Source of the DNA: Lactuca virosa
Lineage: Eukaryota; Streptophyta; Magnoliopsida; Asterales; Asteraceae
Length of the DNA: 64,000 bases
Assembly: GCA_928212115.1 (NCBI GenBank)
Contig: CAKMRJ010000001.1
Location: 367,170,795 to 367,234,794 of the forward strand
Reading direction: 5' to 3'
The notes below the pieces were generated by a model. It saw nothing but the letters and a program-made list of their open reading frames with translations. It was not told the DNA's origin and made no database searches. Positions 11,736 through 20,573 of the stretch are shown in pieces; the first letter of the stretch is position 1; the number at the start of each line of letters is the position of its first letter. The position numbers were made by a program, and so were the translations under genes.

Positions 11736-12189
11736 ATGCTAAGTTTTCAAAAGAATTATGCATTTAAAAAAATGAAATTTAATGAGATTGTAAAAGCTGG
11801 AGAAAATATTTCTGCCATTTTGCAAAAAGGTTTGCCTCCAAAGTGCAATGATCCAAGGATTTTCTCAGTTCCTCGTAAATTAGGGAACCTTAAATTTTCA
11901 AATGCCATGCTTGACCTTGGAGCTTCAGTCAATGTACTTCCCTATTCTGTTTTTGAAAAATTAAAAATGCCTACTTTACAAAAGACCGGGACAATTATAC
12001 AGTTGGATGACCACTCGATTGTACACCCAAAACGTGTACGGGAGGATGTACTGTCCAAGTGGATAATTTGATTTTTCCCGTTGATTTTTACATTTTGGAC
12101 ATGGGAAACTTGTACACTTCAGATACAAAGTCTATTATTTTGGGAAGGACTTTTATGAAAACTGCAAAAACGAAAATTGATATTTTAAT
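11736..12189 (+). pseudogene. pol: RE4 aspartic protease-like remnant
   Basis: The frame 11736-12071 contains MLDLGASVNVLPYSVFEKL. Athila-type proteases carry this DLGAS form of the catalytic loop, where most retroviral proteases have DTG or DSG. It is preceded by PPKCNDPRIFSVPRKLGN, typical of the upstream linker. A frameshift at about 12070 separates it from the conserved continuation ILGRTFMKTAKTKID (12135-12185). RT should follow but does not. Confidence 0.75.
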
Positions 12190-12192
12190 GGA

Positions 12193-12940
12193 ATGATCTC
12201 AATGGAGTTTGATGAGGAAGTGGGTAAATTTCAAATTAATGATGATAGTGTTCCTTCTGGAAATATTTTTGTCAATTATATGGGTACAAGCAATCCTTTA
12301 TTAGAGGGTTGTTGTGATTTTTCTAATGTCTTTGTGCAAGAAAAAACTGTAGATAGGAATTTATCATACATATCAGAAGAGATGGAGAAGGAAAAGCTTG
12401 GAGAAATCGAAAGATGGAAATTGGTTGCTGAGAAGAAATTAGTAGAAGCTGATACAATTGAGATGGAGCTGGCAGAAGATGAGCTTGGGGAGGTGAAAGA
12501 GGTGTATGTGATTCCTGGTGAAGAAAAATCAGATAAAAAACTGAAAAAGAAACAAACTTTTGGAAAAAGAAGAGGAGAAGTTGGAATCTGAGGATGAATC
12601 GGAAAATATGGAAAAAGAAAAGGTAGGAGAGGCGATTTCAGATACGAATCTGAAAAAAAAGGAAAGAATCTGAAGAGTTCAAAGTGAAGACTTCTGGGAA
12701 GGAAAAGAAGATCAGAAAACACAATAAGACTTATCTAAAATACTTATCTACAGACACTCTAGAGTCTTTCAAGTTTGTTGAACAAGTTCCAGATCCACCT
12801 ATCTTGCCATATTTGAAGGGATCTGGAGTGACAAAGAAAAGAGTTGAGCTTCAGAGAAGTCTCAGCCACACCAGTTAGTTAATCTGGTTGGGAAGAGTCG
12901 AGCCAACGACTTTAAAAATGGGCAGCTTTCCGGGAGCCTT
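12193..12940 (+). pseudogene. RE4 post-protease charged region
   Basis: This continues the protease frame (MISMEFDEEVGKFQIND) and then becomes very rich in Glu and Lys (12360-12700). It includes SYISEEMEKEKLGEIERWKL and a downstream block LKYLSTDTLESFKFVEQVPDPPILPYLKG (12737-12830). In Athila elements a variable linker stands between protease and RT, and this matches that position. No RT motif follows; the next recognisable sequence is LTR. Confidence 0.6.
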
Positions 12941-13383
12941 TATGCGATCGCAACTTGTCTTCGAGGTTTTTTAGTGCCAAAAATTCATCAGGGAGAAGAA
13001 AATCAAAACATACGATCGCAACCTATGTACATGTGATCGCAAATTTGCCATATGTGATCGCAAATTTGCCAAAAAGTGTCGAAATAGCATCCTACTTCAT
13101 TAAAAAGGCTCGTGACGCGTTATCTTCTATACCTGTGATCGCAGCCTCAATACATGCGATCGCATGTTATCAGAATCTTGTTCCAGAAGCTTCCACCTTG
13201 ATTATACATACAACCCTCATAATCAGTTGTAAGGGTTGGACGATTCCAGACGAAGAAAACCACTTCAAAATGTGATTTTCGAATTCTTTCAGCAACTTTT
13301 GGAGATCTGAAGACTGCGAATCATCTCACACATTTAGTTTAGAAGATTTATCAGTACATGTTCCTTTTATCCAGTTTGATTTT
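12941..13383 (+). repeat. RE4 3' LTR, truncated left part
   Basis: From about 13007 the sequence matches the 5' LTR from about 8625 onward, including the GAAATAGCATCCTACTTCAT block and the TATA region (13190-13215, here TTATACATAC). The first 66 bp (12941-13006) contain one GCGATCGCAA motif but align poorly, so the deletion junction is only approximate. The LTR stops at 13383 where RE5 begins and resumes at 26288. Confidence 0.8.
13379..13383. other. RE5 target-site duplication, left copy
   Basis: ATTTT precedes the LTR start TGATGAG and is repeated exactly after the other LTR at 26288-26292. In the uninterrupted 5' LTR of RE4 the site occurs once (about 8998). Confidence 0.9.
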
Positions 13384-13721
13384 TGATGAGAATAAGAACT
13401 CTTAGATCGATTAGATCTTCAACAGGTTTAAACAACAAAAGCAAACAAACACAATCAACACAATATAGAATCAAGTAATGCTTAATGATTTAAATGTAGT
13501 CACACCTCAACAGAGCTCGATGAAGAACTTCCACTGTAGAGGCGAGCTAGGGTTTGTAGTACAATATTCAAAATAATAATGAAAGCGCTAACAATAAAGG
13601 ATGCATGCATGCACCTTAAATACTAAACCCTAATAAAACAAACACGGTTGGACAGGCTCAAACCGGATAGCAAAACTGGGCTAAGGACCGAGCCCAAGAC
13701 ACAACACTATTATACCCAACA
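13384..13721 (-). repeat. RE5 3' LTR
   Basis: The + strand reading runs TGATGAGAATAAG to ACCCAACA, and the same 338-bp sequence recurs at 25950-26287. On the coding strand the LTR therefore starts TGTTGGGTATAATAG and ends CTTATTCTCATCA. Confidence 0.92.
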
Positions 13722-13733
13722 ATCTCCCCCTTT
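13722..13733 (-). other. RE5 polypurine tract
   Basis: ATCTCCCCCTTT on the + strand reads AAAGGGGGAGAT on the coding strand, directly upstream of the 3' LTR. It is close to the G-rich tract typical of SIRE/Opie-type Copia elements. Confidence 0.88.
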
Positions 13734-13753
13734 GCGTCAAAAGAGACGAGAGA

Positions 13754-15712
13754 CTACTTCGGTTGAGTAACCTTGACCTGCTTCACAACCTTGAACAGCT
13801 GAGGGATGATCGCAAGAAGTGTCTGCCGAAACTGGATGTACCAACGAAGCATATCGGTGAACAACTTCTTGTCAGCTTCACTGTTCTGATTACACATGTG
13901 AATGATCTCCAAAATATGCTCCAAGCAAGCAGTATAGAACAGGTTCTTATCAATAAGAGCGAACAGGCACTTTTGATCTTCGCCCCTAATGAACATCACA
14001 GTACGAAACTTAGGAAAGATTTTGCCCTTGATCATCACATTCACATTGCCTATCGTCGTTCGCTTGTGAATGGCAGATGCGATTTCTTGATCCATCTTTG
14101 CTACTTCGTGAGTGTAGCAAACAAGCATCCGTTTGACATGATTAATGATCGGCTGATACTCCTGAGGATTGGACAGAAGAATATTGTTGAGGAGTATCCA
14201 GTCGTGTGGGTTCAAGTTCGGTAGATCAGCCAGGGAAAAAGTATGGACCGAGCTATCCGAGCCTCGGGTCACTTTGAATTTGACATTAGTGAATTTCCCA
14301 GCTGAAGAGGGCTTCAATACCTTGACCGTTGTTATCTTCTTTGAGCTCCATGTCAAGTATTGAGGCTGAGCAAACTCCAGATAAAACTCCAATAAGTCTC
14401 GATCTACCTTCGGGTCTGGAGAGGGAACCACAGCCGTTGAGTCAAAGCAATGAAAGATAAATGCCTTTCGGGTAATTGGCATATCGAATTGAGCGTCCTT
14501 CGAGTTCTCAAGACCGAACGAGATAACAGGTTCAAGCCAGTGAGTGCTCGGTTCATCAATGACTTCCCTCCGGAGCGATTCAATGGTCCATTCTGGAAAC
14601 ATGGACTTCTTTTTCTCCAAGAGCTCTTTCTCCTTCAACTCTTTGTCTAAAAGATTCATCTTCTCCCGAATCTCTTGCTCAGTAGGCTTTACTTTCTGAT
14701 GAGGGTTGGAAGGATTCTTTTTCATGATGTCTTCAGTATCATCATCATCATCTACATCCTCTTCTCCAATCTTCTTCCTTTTCTTTTCCCTCTTACTAGA
14801 CGAAGCTACATTATCCTTCGGTCCATCAGTAGCTTTCGGTTCTGGAGGGGGTTGAGGTGGAGCCTTGCAAGCCTTACCATGTGGATCCTTTTCTCCCCCT
14901 TGTTTCGGAAGAACAGTGGTCTCCGGAACACCTTCAATGCGACTTAAGATATCCAAGGCAAGACGAAGCTTCTCGGCTAAGTGGCGTCGAATGGAGATAG
15001 TCAAAATTGACTCATGTGCGTCAAGGAGATGCAACAAGATTGAATGTACATCACCCACGGAGCTTCGAATCACCTCTCGTTCAGAATTTAAATCATCACG
15101 CTCCTTGGTTGCAGTTCGGAGCTTCAAGTTCTGAATTTTGAGCTGGGAAGTTCGCTTGTCCAGCTCATCCATGATTTTGTTTTCGACTGCAAGCTCGGCC
15201 TCCAGCTGAGTTAAGCGATCATCAACTTTAGTATGAAGCTCTTCGTTAGCAGCTTCAATAGCGTTTTGAGCCACTTCGAGTTGAGTCTTTTCAGCCTCTA
15301 GTGAACGCGTGAGATTGTCAACATAAGCATTGACAGTCTGAGCGTTTTTCCGAGCACCAGCTTGCAAAGATTCCAAGAATAGTTGAGCCTCTGAAATTAG
15401 TTTTTCGACTTTTGCGGTCGCTTCCTTGCAGTCTTTGGTTGAGGCTGCAACAACAAGCGAAGCCTGCTGGCATTGGGAGGTAGAGGCATCAATAGCCTTT
15501 GCAACATCAGAGATGGAGGAAGCATGTTCTTGTATGACTGAAGAGAACAAAGCTTTGAGGGCTTCTTCAGAATAAGCCCCAACAGAAGACGAAGAAAGTA
15601 ACTGATCAATTTTATCAGTCACAGCCTTGAGATGTCGCTTGGTGAGAGGAGCGTCTTCATCATCATCACTTTGGACATGATAAGGACTGAAGTAGGTAGA
15701 ATCAAACTCCAA
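13754..15712 (-). CDS. RE5 third ORF, C-terminal part (coiled coil)
   Basis: This is a 652-codon open frame downstream of pol that ends 33 bp before the 3' LTR. The frame stays open upstream to about 15930 and joins the preceding frame, so it is the C-terminal part of one long protein. Residues about 20-260 are rich in Ala, Glu, Lys and Leu with heptad spacing (for example ELDKRTSQLKIQNLKLRTAT) and are probably a coiled coil. A charged linker with KREKKRKKIGEEDVDDDDD follows. The last 250 residues look globular (VKFKVTRGSDSSVHTFSLAD). No signal peptide or clear membrane segment is seen. Position matches the env-like ORF of Sireviruses. Function is unknown; the env idea is inference. Confidence 0.7.
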   Translation of the reverse strand: MEFDSTYFSPYHVQSDDDEDAPLTKRHLKAVTDKIDQLLSSSSVGAYSEEALKALFSSVIQEHASSISDVAKAIDASTSQCQQASLVVAASTKDCKEATAKVEKLISEAQLFLESLQAGARKNAQTVNAYVDNLTRSLEAEKTQLEVAQNAIEAANEELHTKVDDRLTQLEAELAVENKIMDELDKRTSQLKIQNLKLRTATKERDDLNSEREVIRSSVGDVHSILLHLLDAHESILTISIRRHLAEKLRLALDILSRIEGVPETTVLPKQGGEKDPHGKACKAPPQPPPEPKATDGPKDNVASSSKREKKRKKIGEEDVDDDDDTEDIMKKNPSNPHQKVKPTEQEIREKMNLLDKELKEKELLEKKKSMFPEWTIESLRREVIDEPSTHWLEPVISFGLENSKDAQFDMPITRKAFIFHCFDSTAVVPSPDPKVDRDLLEFYLEFAQPQYLTWSSKKITTVKVLKPSSAGKFTNVKFKVTRGSDSSVHTFSLADLPNLNPHDWILLNNILLSNPQEYQPIINHVKRMLVCYTHEVAKMDQEIASAIHKRTTIGNVNVMIKGKIFPKFRTVMFIRGEDQKCLFALIDKNLFYTACLEHILEIIHMCNQNSEADKKLFTDMLRWYIQFRQTLLAIIPQLFKVVKQVKVTQPK

Positions 15713-16296
15713 GTCCTCACCTCCAAGAACGGTGTTGGTTTCTGTGGATTGGGTAGGTGATAGAGGTTTGGTGGTAACAGGGGTTTTGGGTGCTGAAGAA
15801 CGAGCCCCCGTATCAGATACGTTGGTTCGAAATCCAGTAGTGGTGGTAGTGGTAGCGTCAGTGAAAATAGGTGTAGATATAGGAATGGTAGAGAAAGTTT
15901 GAGATGTGATGTTAGGTAAACGGGAGGTAAGGAAATAGGAATGGAAATAGGTGGAGGAGAAGGTGCTTTGGAGCGAACATTTACCTCTGCTGTAGGCGAA
16001 CGTGGTGGAGTATCTCCACGAGCCGAACCTTCATCATCTGAGCTTTCGCTCTCAGAATCGCTTGGAATGTTTGATTGATGACCAGGAGGCACGTACTCTG
16101 AGTCTGAGTCGCTTGAGGATTGAAGAATAAGCTTCCGAGCAGATTTCTTGGTCTTCTTCTGCTTGGGCGGGGTAGAGGCTGCCTTCTCAGGCTTTCGCTT
16201 CCTTGGAGTCTGACCCTTTGAGACTTGACCTCCTTTATCCCCCTTTTTCGTGTCTTGGTTCTTTCCCCGTTTAGCAGGTTTTGTCTGTTTCCTCAA
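15713..16296 (-). CDS. RE5 third ORF, basic/acidic middle part
   Basis: The frame shown (to about 15930, with the tail down to 15619 out of register) starts inside the end of the N-terminal ORF in another frame. It begins with a strongly basic stretch (KRGKNQDTKKGDKGG, then PRKRKPEKAA and KQKKTKKSARK), which could act as a nuclear localisation signal. A Ser/Asp/Glu-rich stretch (SSSDSDSEYVPPGH, SDSESESSDDE) and a Pro/Ser-rich stretch follow. The low-complexity charged composition fits a flexible linker. Two frameshifts, near 16285 and near 15930, separate it from its neighbours; no stop codon otherwise breaks the joined frame. Confidence 0.6.
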
Positions 16297-17188
16297 TAGA
16301 TTTCACCATTTCAGGAGTGAGTTCCCCTGGACCAGAAGAAGGAAGCTTCTTGTACTCCTGAATAAGCTTGCTCGAAGGAGGCACAGAAGCATACATTGTC
16401 TCAGGAATGGATCCAACAAAGAGAAACTTCGACGGATGAGTGACAATAATGTTGGTTGTATGAAATGTAGCAATGGAAGAAAGCAGGGAGTCCGCCATGA
16501 TAGGAACATGATAACGCTCCATAACCCACAAAGTTATAAACGTCCAGAACCGGGCACATGAGATCTCTGTGTGGCGAGAAGAAGATGACAGACTCCGGAC
16601 AAGTTGAAGCCACAAGACGAGTCCATAGTCTAGGTTGAGACTATGGTACAACCCATAAAGCAAAGTCATGAAAGACTTGCTAGCCCCGTCAGATCCTGCA
16701 CTGCGTTCAGAGAGCCCCTTGAAAAGAAGAGTGAAGAGGCCATTCCATTGAGGAGGAAGGCATGACTTTTTGAACTTGGTCACAGTGGTTAGGGTTTCAG
16801 TGTACCCCATGTTGTAGAACATTGAGAAAAGATGTCCTGTTGAGATGGAATCAGGATTCACCATGGATTCTTCAAAAGTGAGCCCTAGCAACGAGCAGAA
16901 TCGATTCTTTGAAATTGAAGCCTTCTGGTTGAGAATGTCGAAGAAAATCTTGTCTGCACCTTTGTCGTATGTGGCAGTAGAGTAGATTTGAGAGAGACAG
17001 GCCATTGGAACAACTTCCACCGTCGATAGAGCTTTGACGAGTAGGGAATATTTCAGGCATTCCACCACTTGATACATGTAAGTATCATACAGAAACGGTG
17101 TAAGATCGATCAGTAAGTTCTGATTGGGCTTGATTGCAAGAAGAGTGGAGCCTGCAGTTGTTTCTTGAACAGAGGAGGATTCTGCCAT
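16271..17188 (-). CDS. RE5 third ORF, N-terminal domain
   Basis: A 305-codon ORF starts MAESSSVQETTAGSTLLAIK. It looks like a folded domain with many aromatic and Leu residues, for example DLTPFLYDTYMYQVVECLKY (about 30-50) and SISKNRFCSLLGL (about 92-104). A hydrophobic stretch, MTLLYGLYHSLNLDYGLVLW, lies near 178-197 but contains Asp and Asn and is not a convincing membrane helix. No enzyme motif was recognised. It heads the block downstream of pol and the start codon is the first ATG after about 1.7 kb of noncoding DNA. It could be an env-like or accessory gene of the element, or captured host sequence. Confidence 0.65.
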   Translation of the reverse strand: MAESSSVQETTAGSTLLAIKPNQNLLIDLTPFLYDTYMYQVVECLKYSLLVKALSTVEVVPMACLSQIYSTATYDKGADKIFFDILNQKASISKNRFCSLLGLTFEESMVNPDSISTGHLFSMFYNMGYTETLTTVTKFKKSCLPPQWNGLFTLLFKGLSERSAGSDGASKSFMTLLYGLYHSLNLDYGLVLWLQLVRSLSSSSRHTEISCARFWTFITLWVMERYHVPIMADSLLSSIATFHTTNIIVTHPSKFLFVGSIPETMYASVPPSSKLIQEYKKLPSSGPGELTPEMVKSIEETDKTC

Positions 17189-18555
17189 TATTGAAGCTTG
17201 TCGAAGAAGAGGACGAACAGTGAAAAGCGATTGCTTTCTTTTGCTTGAGAAAGTTGAAATGTGGTAAAGAAGAATCCCACAAAAATCAAACCATTATATA
17301 CGATTTTGTAGAGAGAGAAAAATCGCAAGCAATGATTCCTTAATTTTGGGAAACGACGCCTAAAAAGGCGTGATTTGACAACTGGTAACCCCGATAAAGC
17401 AGTGATGACGCATGATAAGGTAACTGTTCAAATTCTCGCGCCTTTCAAACTTATCCACAATTCAAATTTCCAATCGATCAAACTTCCTGCTGAGTCACCG
17501 CTCGAATCGTCAATCAAATCTTTATTACCAAAATAACCAAGGACGTTTGGAAAATGCAAGATTTTCGTGCAAGATAGTATCAAAGATAAAGAAATAAATC
17601 AAATTATTTGTGGGAATTAGTGATGTCATTTACGACACAAAGCTGTGGATCCCGGGCACAAATCTCTTCCTTCAAAGTCAAGAGAGATTTCAAAGTGCTT
17701 GTTTGGATTCCCGTTGAATTACGATCAAGTACTTGTTTAGAAGCATTGAAAGGCATCTTTTATATATAAGGCTATTAAGGGTGGCTTTCGCTTCAATTCT
17801 TGAGTTCGATACTTGATATAAGACCGAAATAGAACGAAGTACTTGTGAGACCGATGTGGCCTGTTAAACAAGTAGGTTTGGAACATATTCAGTGACTTGT
17901 TGAAAAATGTAAATTAGAAATCTCAAAAAAATTGAAAATCTGGATCCTTTGGGAAGAAAAGCTTTGGTGAAAAACTTTTTCATAAGGATCACGCAAAAAG
18001 AAAAAGAGATTTCAGGGAGCATGTACAAAAAGTATATTTGTTAATTCAAAGGGTGAAATCTAGAACATTTAATTGTTCACCGTCAATGCTTTAAAGGTGT
18101 TGAATTTCGGGTTTCACTTAGCACGTAGTGGCACGAAACTAAGATCATTAACACAGAAGTTGTGTAACCGTAAACCTCAGTGGTAATGCTGAGAGTCTCA
18201 AGGGTTACATTTATGAGATGAAGTATGATGGAGAATAAATAAGAGGTGGTTAAAGAACCGAATGTACCTCTTCTATAAAAGATGGACTAAGCAGAAAAAC
18301 TCTTAACTTTATTTAAGAAGAGTAAGGTAGCTCATGATTAGAGTGAATTTGGCAGCCTGATTGGGAAGACATGATTGGTATATATCAAGTCATTAAGGCT
18401 TCACTCAAAATCTTTGGAGGCTTGGGCCAACATACAGCAGCATGCTTCTAGGGACACTTAGCTAGTACATAGAAAAAGAAGTATACCTGCCCCAACTCCA
18501 TCATTGAGAATGGTCCTTATACACGAATTATATTAAAGTAAATTGCAATAAAACG

Positions 18556-18748
18556 AAAGAAAATATTTTTGAGTTTTGAAGTTTCTGAAAAGAAATAAAA
18601 CAGAAAAGAAAAATATTTTTGGATTTTATAAGATTTTCTGAAAAAGAATTAAAATAGAAAAGAAAAATATTTTTGGATTTTATAAGATTTTCTGAAAAAG
18701 AATTAAAACAGAAAAGAAAAATATTTTCGGATTTTATGAAAATAAAAG
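18556..18748. repeat. 54-bp tandem repeat in RE5
   Basis: Two nearly identical full units (18603-18656 and 18657-18710) are flanked by a diverged partial unit on each side. Each contains AAAAATATTTTTGGATTTTA and a CTGAAAAAGAATTAAAA end. The 135-codon minus-strand ORF across this array is repeat-derived and not a gene. Confidence 0.85.
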
Positions 18749-18840
18749 GAAAAACATAAAATAAATTGCAAGAAAAGAGTATACATACTGTACAACCGAA
18801 ACCATATTTTTGGATATTAGGAGCGAACCGAGCCCGGTGA

Positions 18841-18935
18841 GACCGAACCCGAAATAGACCGAGCGTTCGGTGCATTTCGGTTCCCAAAAGAACCGAACCC
18901 GAAATGGACCGAGCGTTCGCTCTATTTCGTTCCAA
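18841..18935. repeat. Direct duplication with TTCGGTT/CCGAAC motifs in RE5
   Basis: The block GACCGAACCCGAAATAGACC...CATTTCGGTTCC (18841-18884) is repeated with few changes at 18892-18935. Both copies contain GACCGAGCGTTCG. Units are about 50 bp apart. Confidence 0.8.
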
Positions 18936-18959
18936 CTTTTATTGAGACAAAAGAGATTT

Positions 18960-19703
18960 CGGTACAGATTCAGCTTCCATCATTCCTAGGCCTTGTAGGA
19001 TTTTATTAAAACTTGCTTCAGGCAAGGCCTTAGTAAAGATGTCAGCCAATTGATCAGTGGTTCTAACGAAATGAATTTCACGTTACCGTCTTCCACATGA
19101 TCTTTGATAAAGTGATACCTCAGTGCTATGTGTTTTGTTTTTTAGTGTTGCACTGGGTTATGACAAATCCTAATTGCACTTTCTGAGTCACAATATAGTG
19201 GGATTTTCTTCATGTTCAGGCCGTAGTCTCGAAGTTGACTTTGTATCCAAATGACTTGAGATGTGCATGATGCAGCGGCTATATATTCTGCTTCGCCAGC
19301 TGACAAGTTTTCCATCTGAAAATTGGCATCCACCAGTGCTACTTTTTCGGTCTGGTCCACATCCCCCAAGATCAGCATCTGAGAATGCTTGGACAAAGAA
19401 CCCTGATTTGGCGGGGTACCACAGACCGAGAGAAGAGGTTCGCTTCAGGTATCGAAAGATGTTCTTCACAGCTAGCAGGTGAGGTTCGCGTGGATTAACT
19501 TTAAAACTTGCACAATAACACACAGAGAACATTATGTCTGGTCGACTTTTTGTTAGATACATGAGAGACCCTGTCATCTGACGATAAAGGGTCATGTCAG
19601 CACCCGGTTTGTCCAGAGAAGGTGTCAGCTTTGTGCCAAACGCCATAGGAACCTTTACTTTCGAATCTCCCATCATTCCAAACTTGGCAAGCAAGGTGTT
19701 CAT
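18960..19703 (-). pseudogene. pol: RE5 RT end and RNase H
   Basis: RNase H removes the RNA strand during cDNA synthesis. The RT C-terminal part carries YRQMTGSLMYLTKSRPDIMF and VKNIFRYLKRTSSLGLWYP (19440-19600). RNase H begins with FSDADLGGCGPDRKSSTGGC (about 19355-19415). A frameshift near 19330 moves to the frame with SAGEAEYIAAASCTSQVIW and the acidic site residues in YCDSESAIRI (19142-19310). The C-terminal residue of pol continues in further shifted frames down to about 18960 (HIALRYHFIKDHV near 19105). One stop separates it from the preceding frame at 19704-19706. Confidence 0.85.
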
Positions 19704-20573
19704 CTAAGCCTCTTGATTAATAAAAATGCCTTCAGGTCCCTGTCTTATATTCAAGCCAAGGAAGAAGTTAATGGGACTTATTGAGCTCATTTCAAATTTA
19801 GTCTCCATCAACTTCCTAAATTCAGCAGTTAAGCTAGGATTTGTGGAACCGAAGATGTATTCATCAACATAAATTTGAACGATCATAAGGTGGTCACCCC
19901 CTTTCTTACGAAAGAAGGTTGGGTCAACCGAACCTTGTTTAAACTTAGACGTTTTGAGAAATCTAGTTAGAGTTTCATACAATGCCCTTGGTGCTTGCTT
20001 GAGACCATAGACTGCCTTGTCCAGAATGTAGCAGTGATTTGGATACTTTTTGTTCACGAAACCCGGTGGTTGCTCCACGTACACCGTCTCTTCCAGTTCG
20101 CCATTTAGAAAGGCACACTTCACGTCCATTTGGAATACTTCAAAGTTCTTGTGTGCAGCATAAGCGAGAAAGATAAGAACCGATTCTAGCCTTGCTACTG
20201 GAGCGAAGGTCTCTTTGTAATCTATGCCTTCTTCCTGACAGTAACCTTTCACAACCAATCTAGCCTTGTTACGTATCACATTTCCTTCCTTATCCATCTT
20301 GTTCCTGAAAACCCACTTTAATCCAACCACAGAAGCATCCTTATGTGTTGGAATCAGTCTCCACACTTTATTTCGCTCGAACTCATTGAGTTCGTCATAC
20401 ATAGCCTGTACCCAATCAGAGTGATCGAGTGCAGTGTTGATCGTCTTTGGTTCGACTTTGGAGACGAACGAATTAAACATGCAGAATTCTACTTTAGAGA
20501 AAAGTGCAGTTTGTTTCGCTTTCAGTTGTGATCGTGTGAGAACCTTTTCTGTCGAATCACCAATAATTTGTTT
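19704..20573 (-). pseudogene. pol: RE5 reverse transcriptase with altered YVDD site
   Basis: The open frame 19704-20480 covers the RT fingers and palm: KWVFRNKMDKEGNVIRNKAR, GIDYKETFAPVARLES, then the first catalytic Asp in FQMDVKCAFLNGELEETVYV (residue 119 of this frame), and LDKAVYGLKQAPRALYE. The catalytic loop reads YVDEYIFGS at residues 204-207 instead of YVDD, so the second of the paired aspartates is Glu (codon 19860-19862). Such a change should abolish or strongly reduce polymerase activity. Stops at 20574-20576 and 19704-19706 lie in frame with the flanking domains, so they are nonsense changes, not natural ends. Confidence 0.9.

Larger units (their letters stand above)
17189..18959 (-). 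other. RE5 noncoding region between pol and third ORF
   Basis: About 1.77 kb with no supported coding frame. It holds a 54-bp tandem repeat (18556-18748) and a 50-bp direct duplication (18841-18935). In other Sireviruses the region between pol and the next ORF may carry signals for expressing the downstream gene, but nothing here proves a promoter or splice site. Confidence 0.65.

Noticed and set aside
13763..15134. Plus-strand ORFs of 64-153 codons
   Set aside because: They lie opposite the long minus-strand third ORF of RE5 and have no recognisable motif; they are antisense shadows.
18528..18935. Minus-strand 135-codon ORF
   Set aside because: Its protein is made of the 54-bp AT-rich repeat (repeated FLFCFNSFSENL units) and reflects the tandem array, not a gene.
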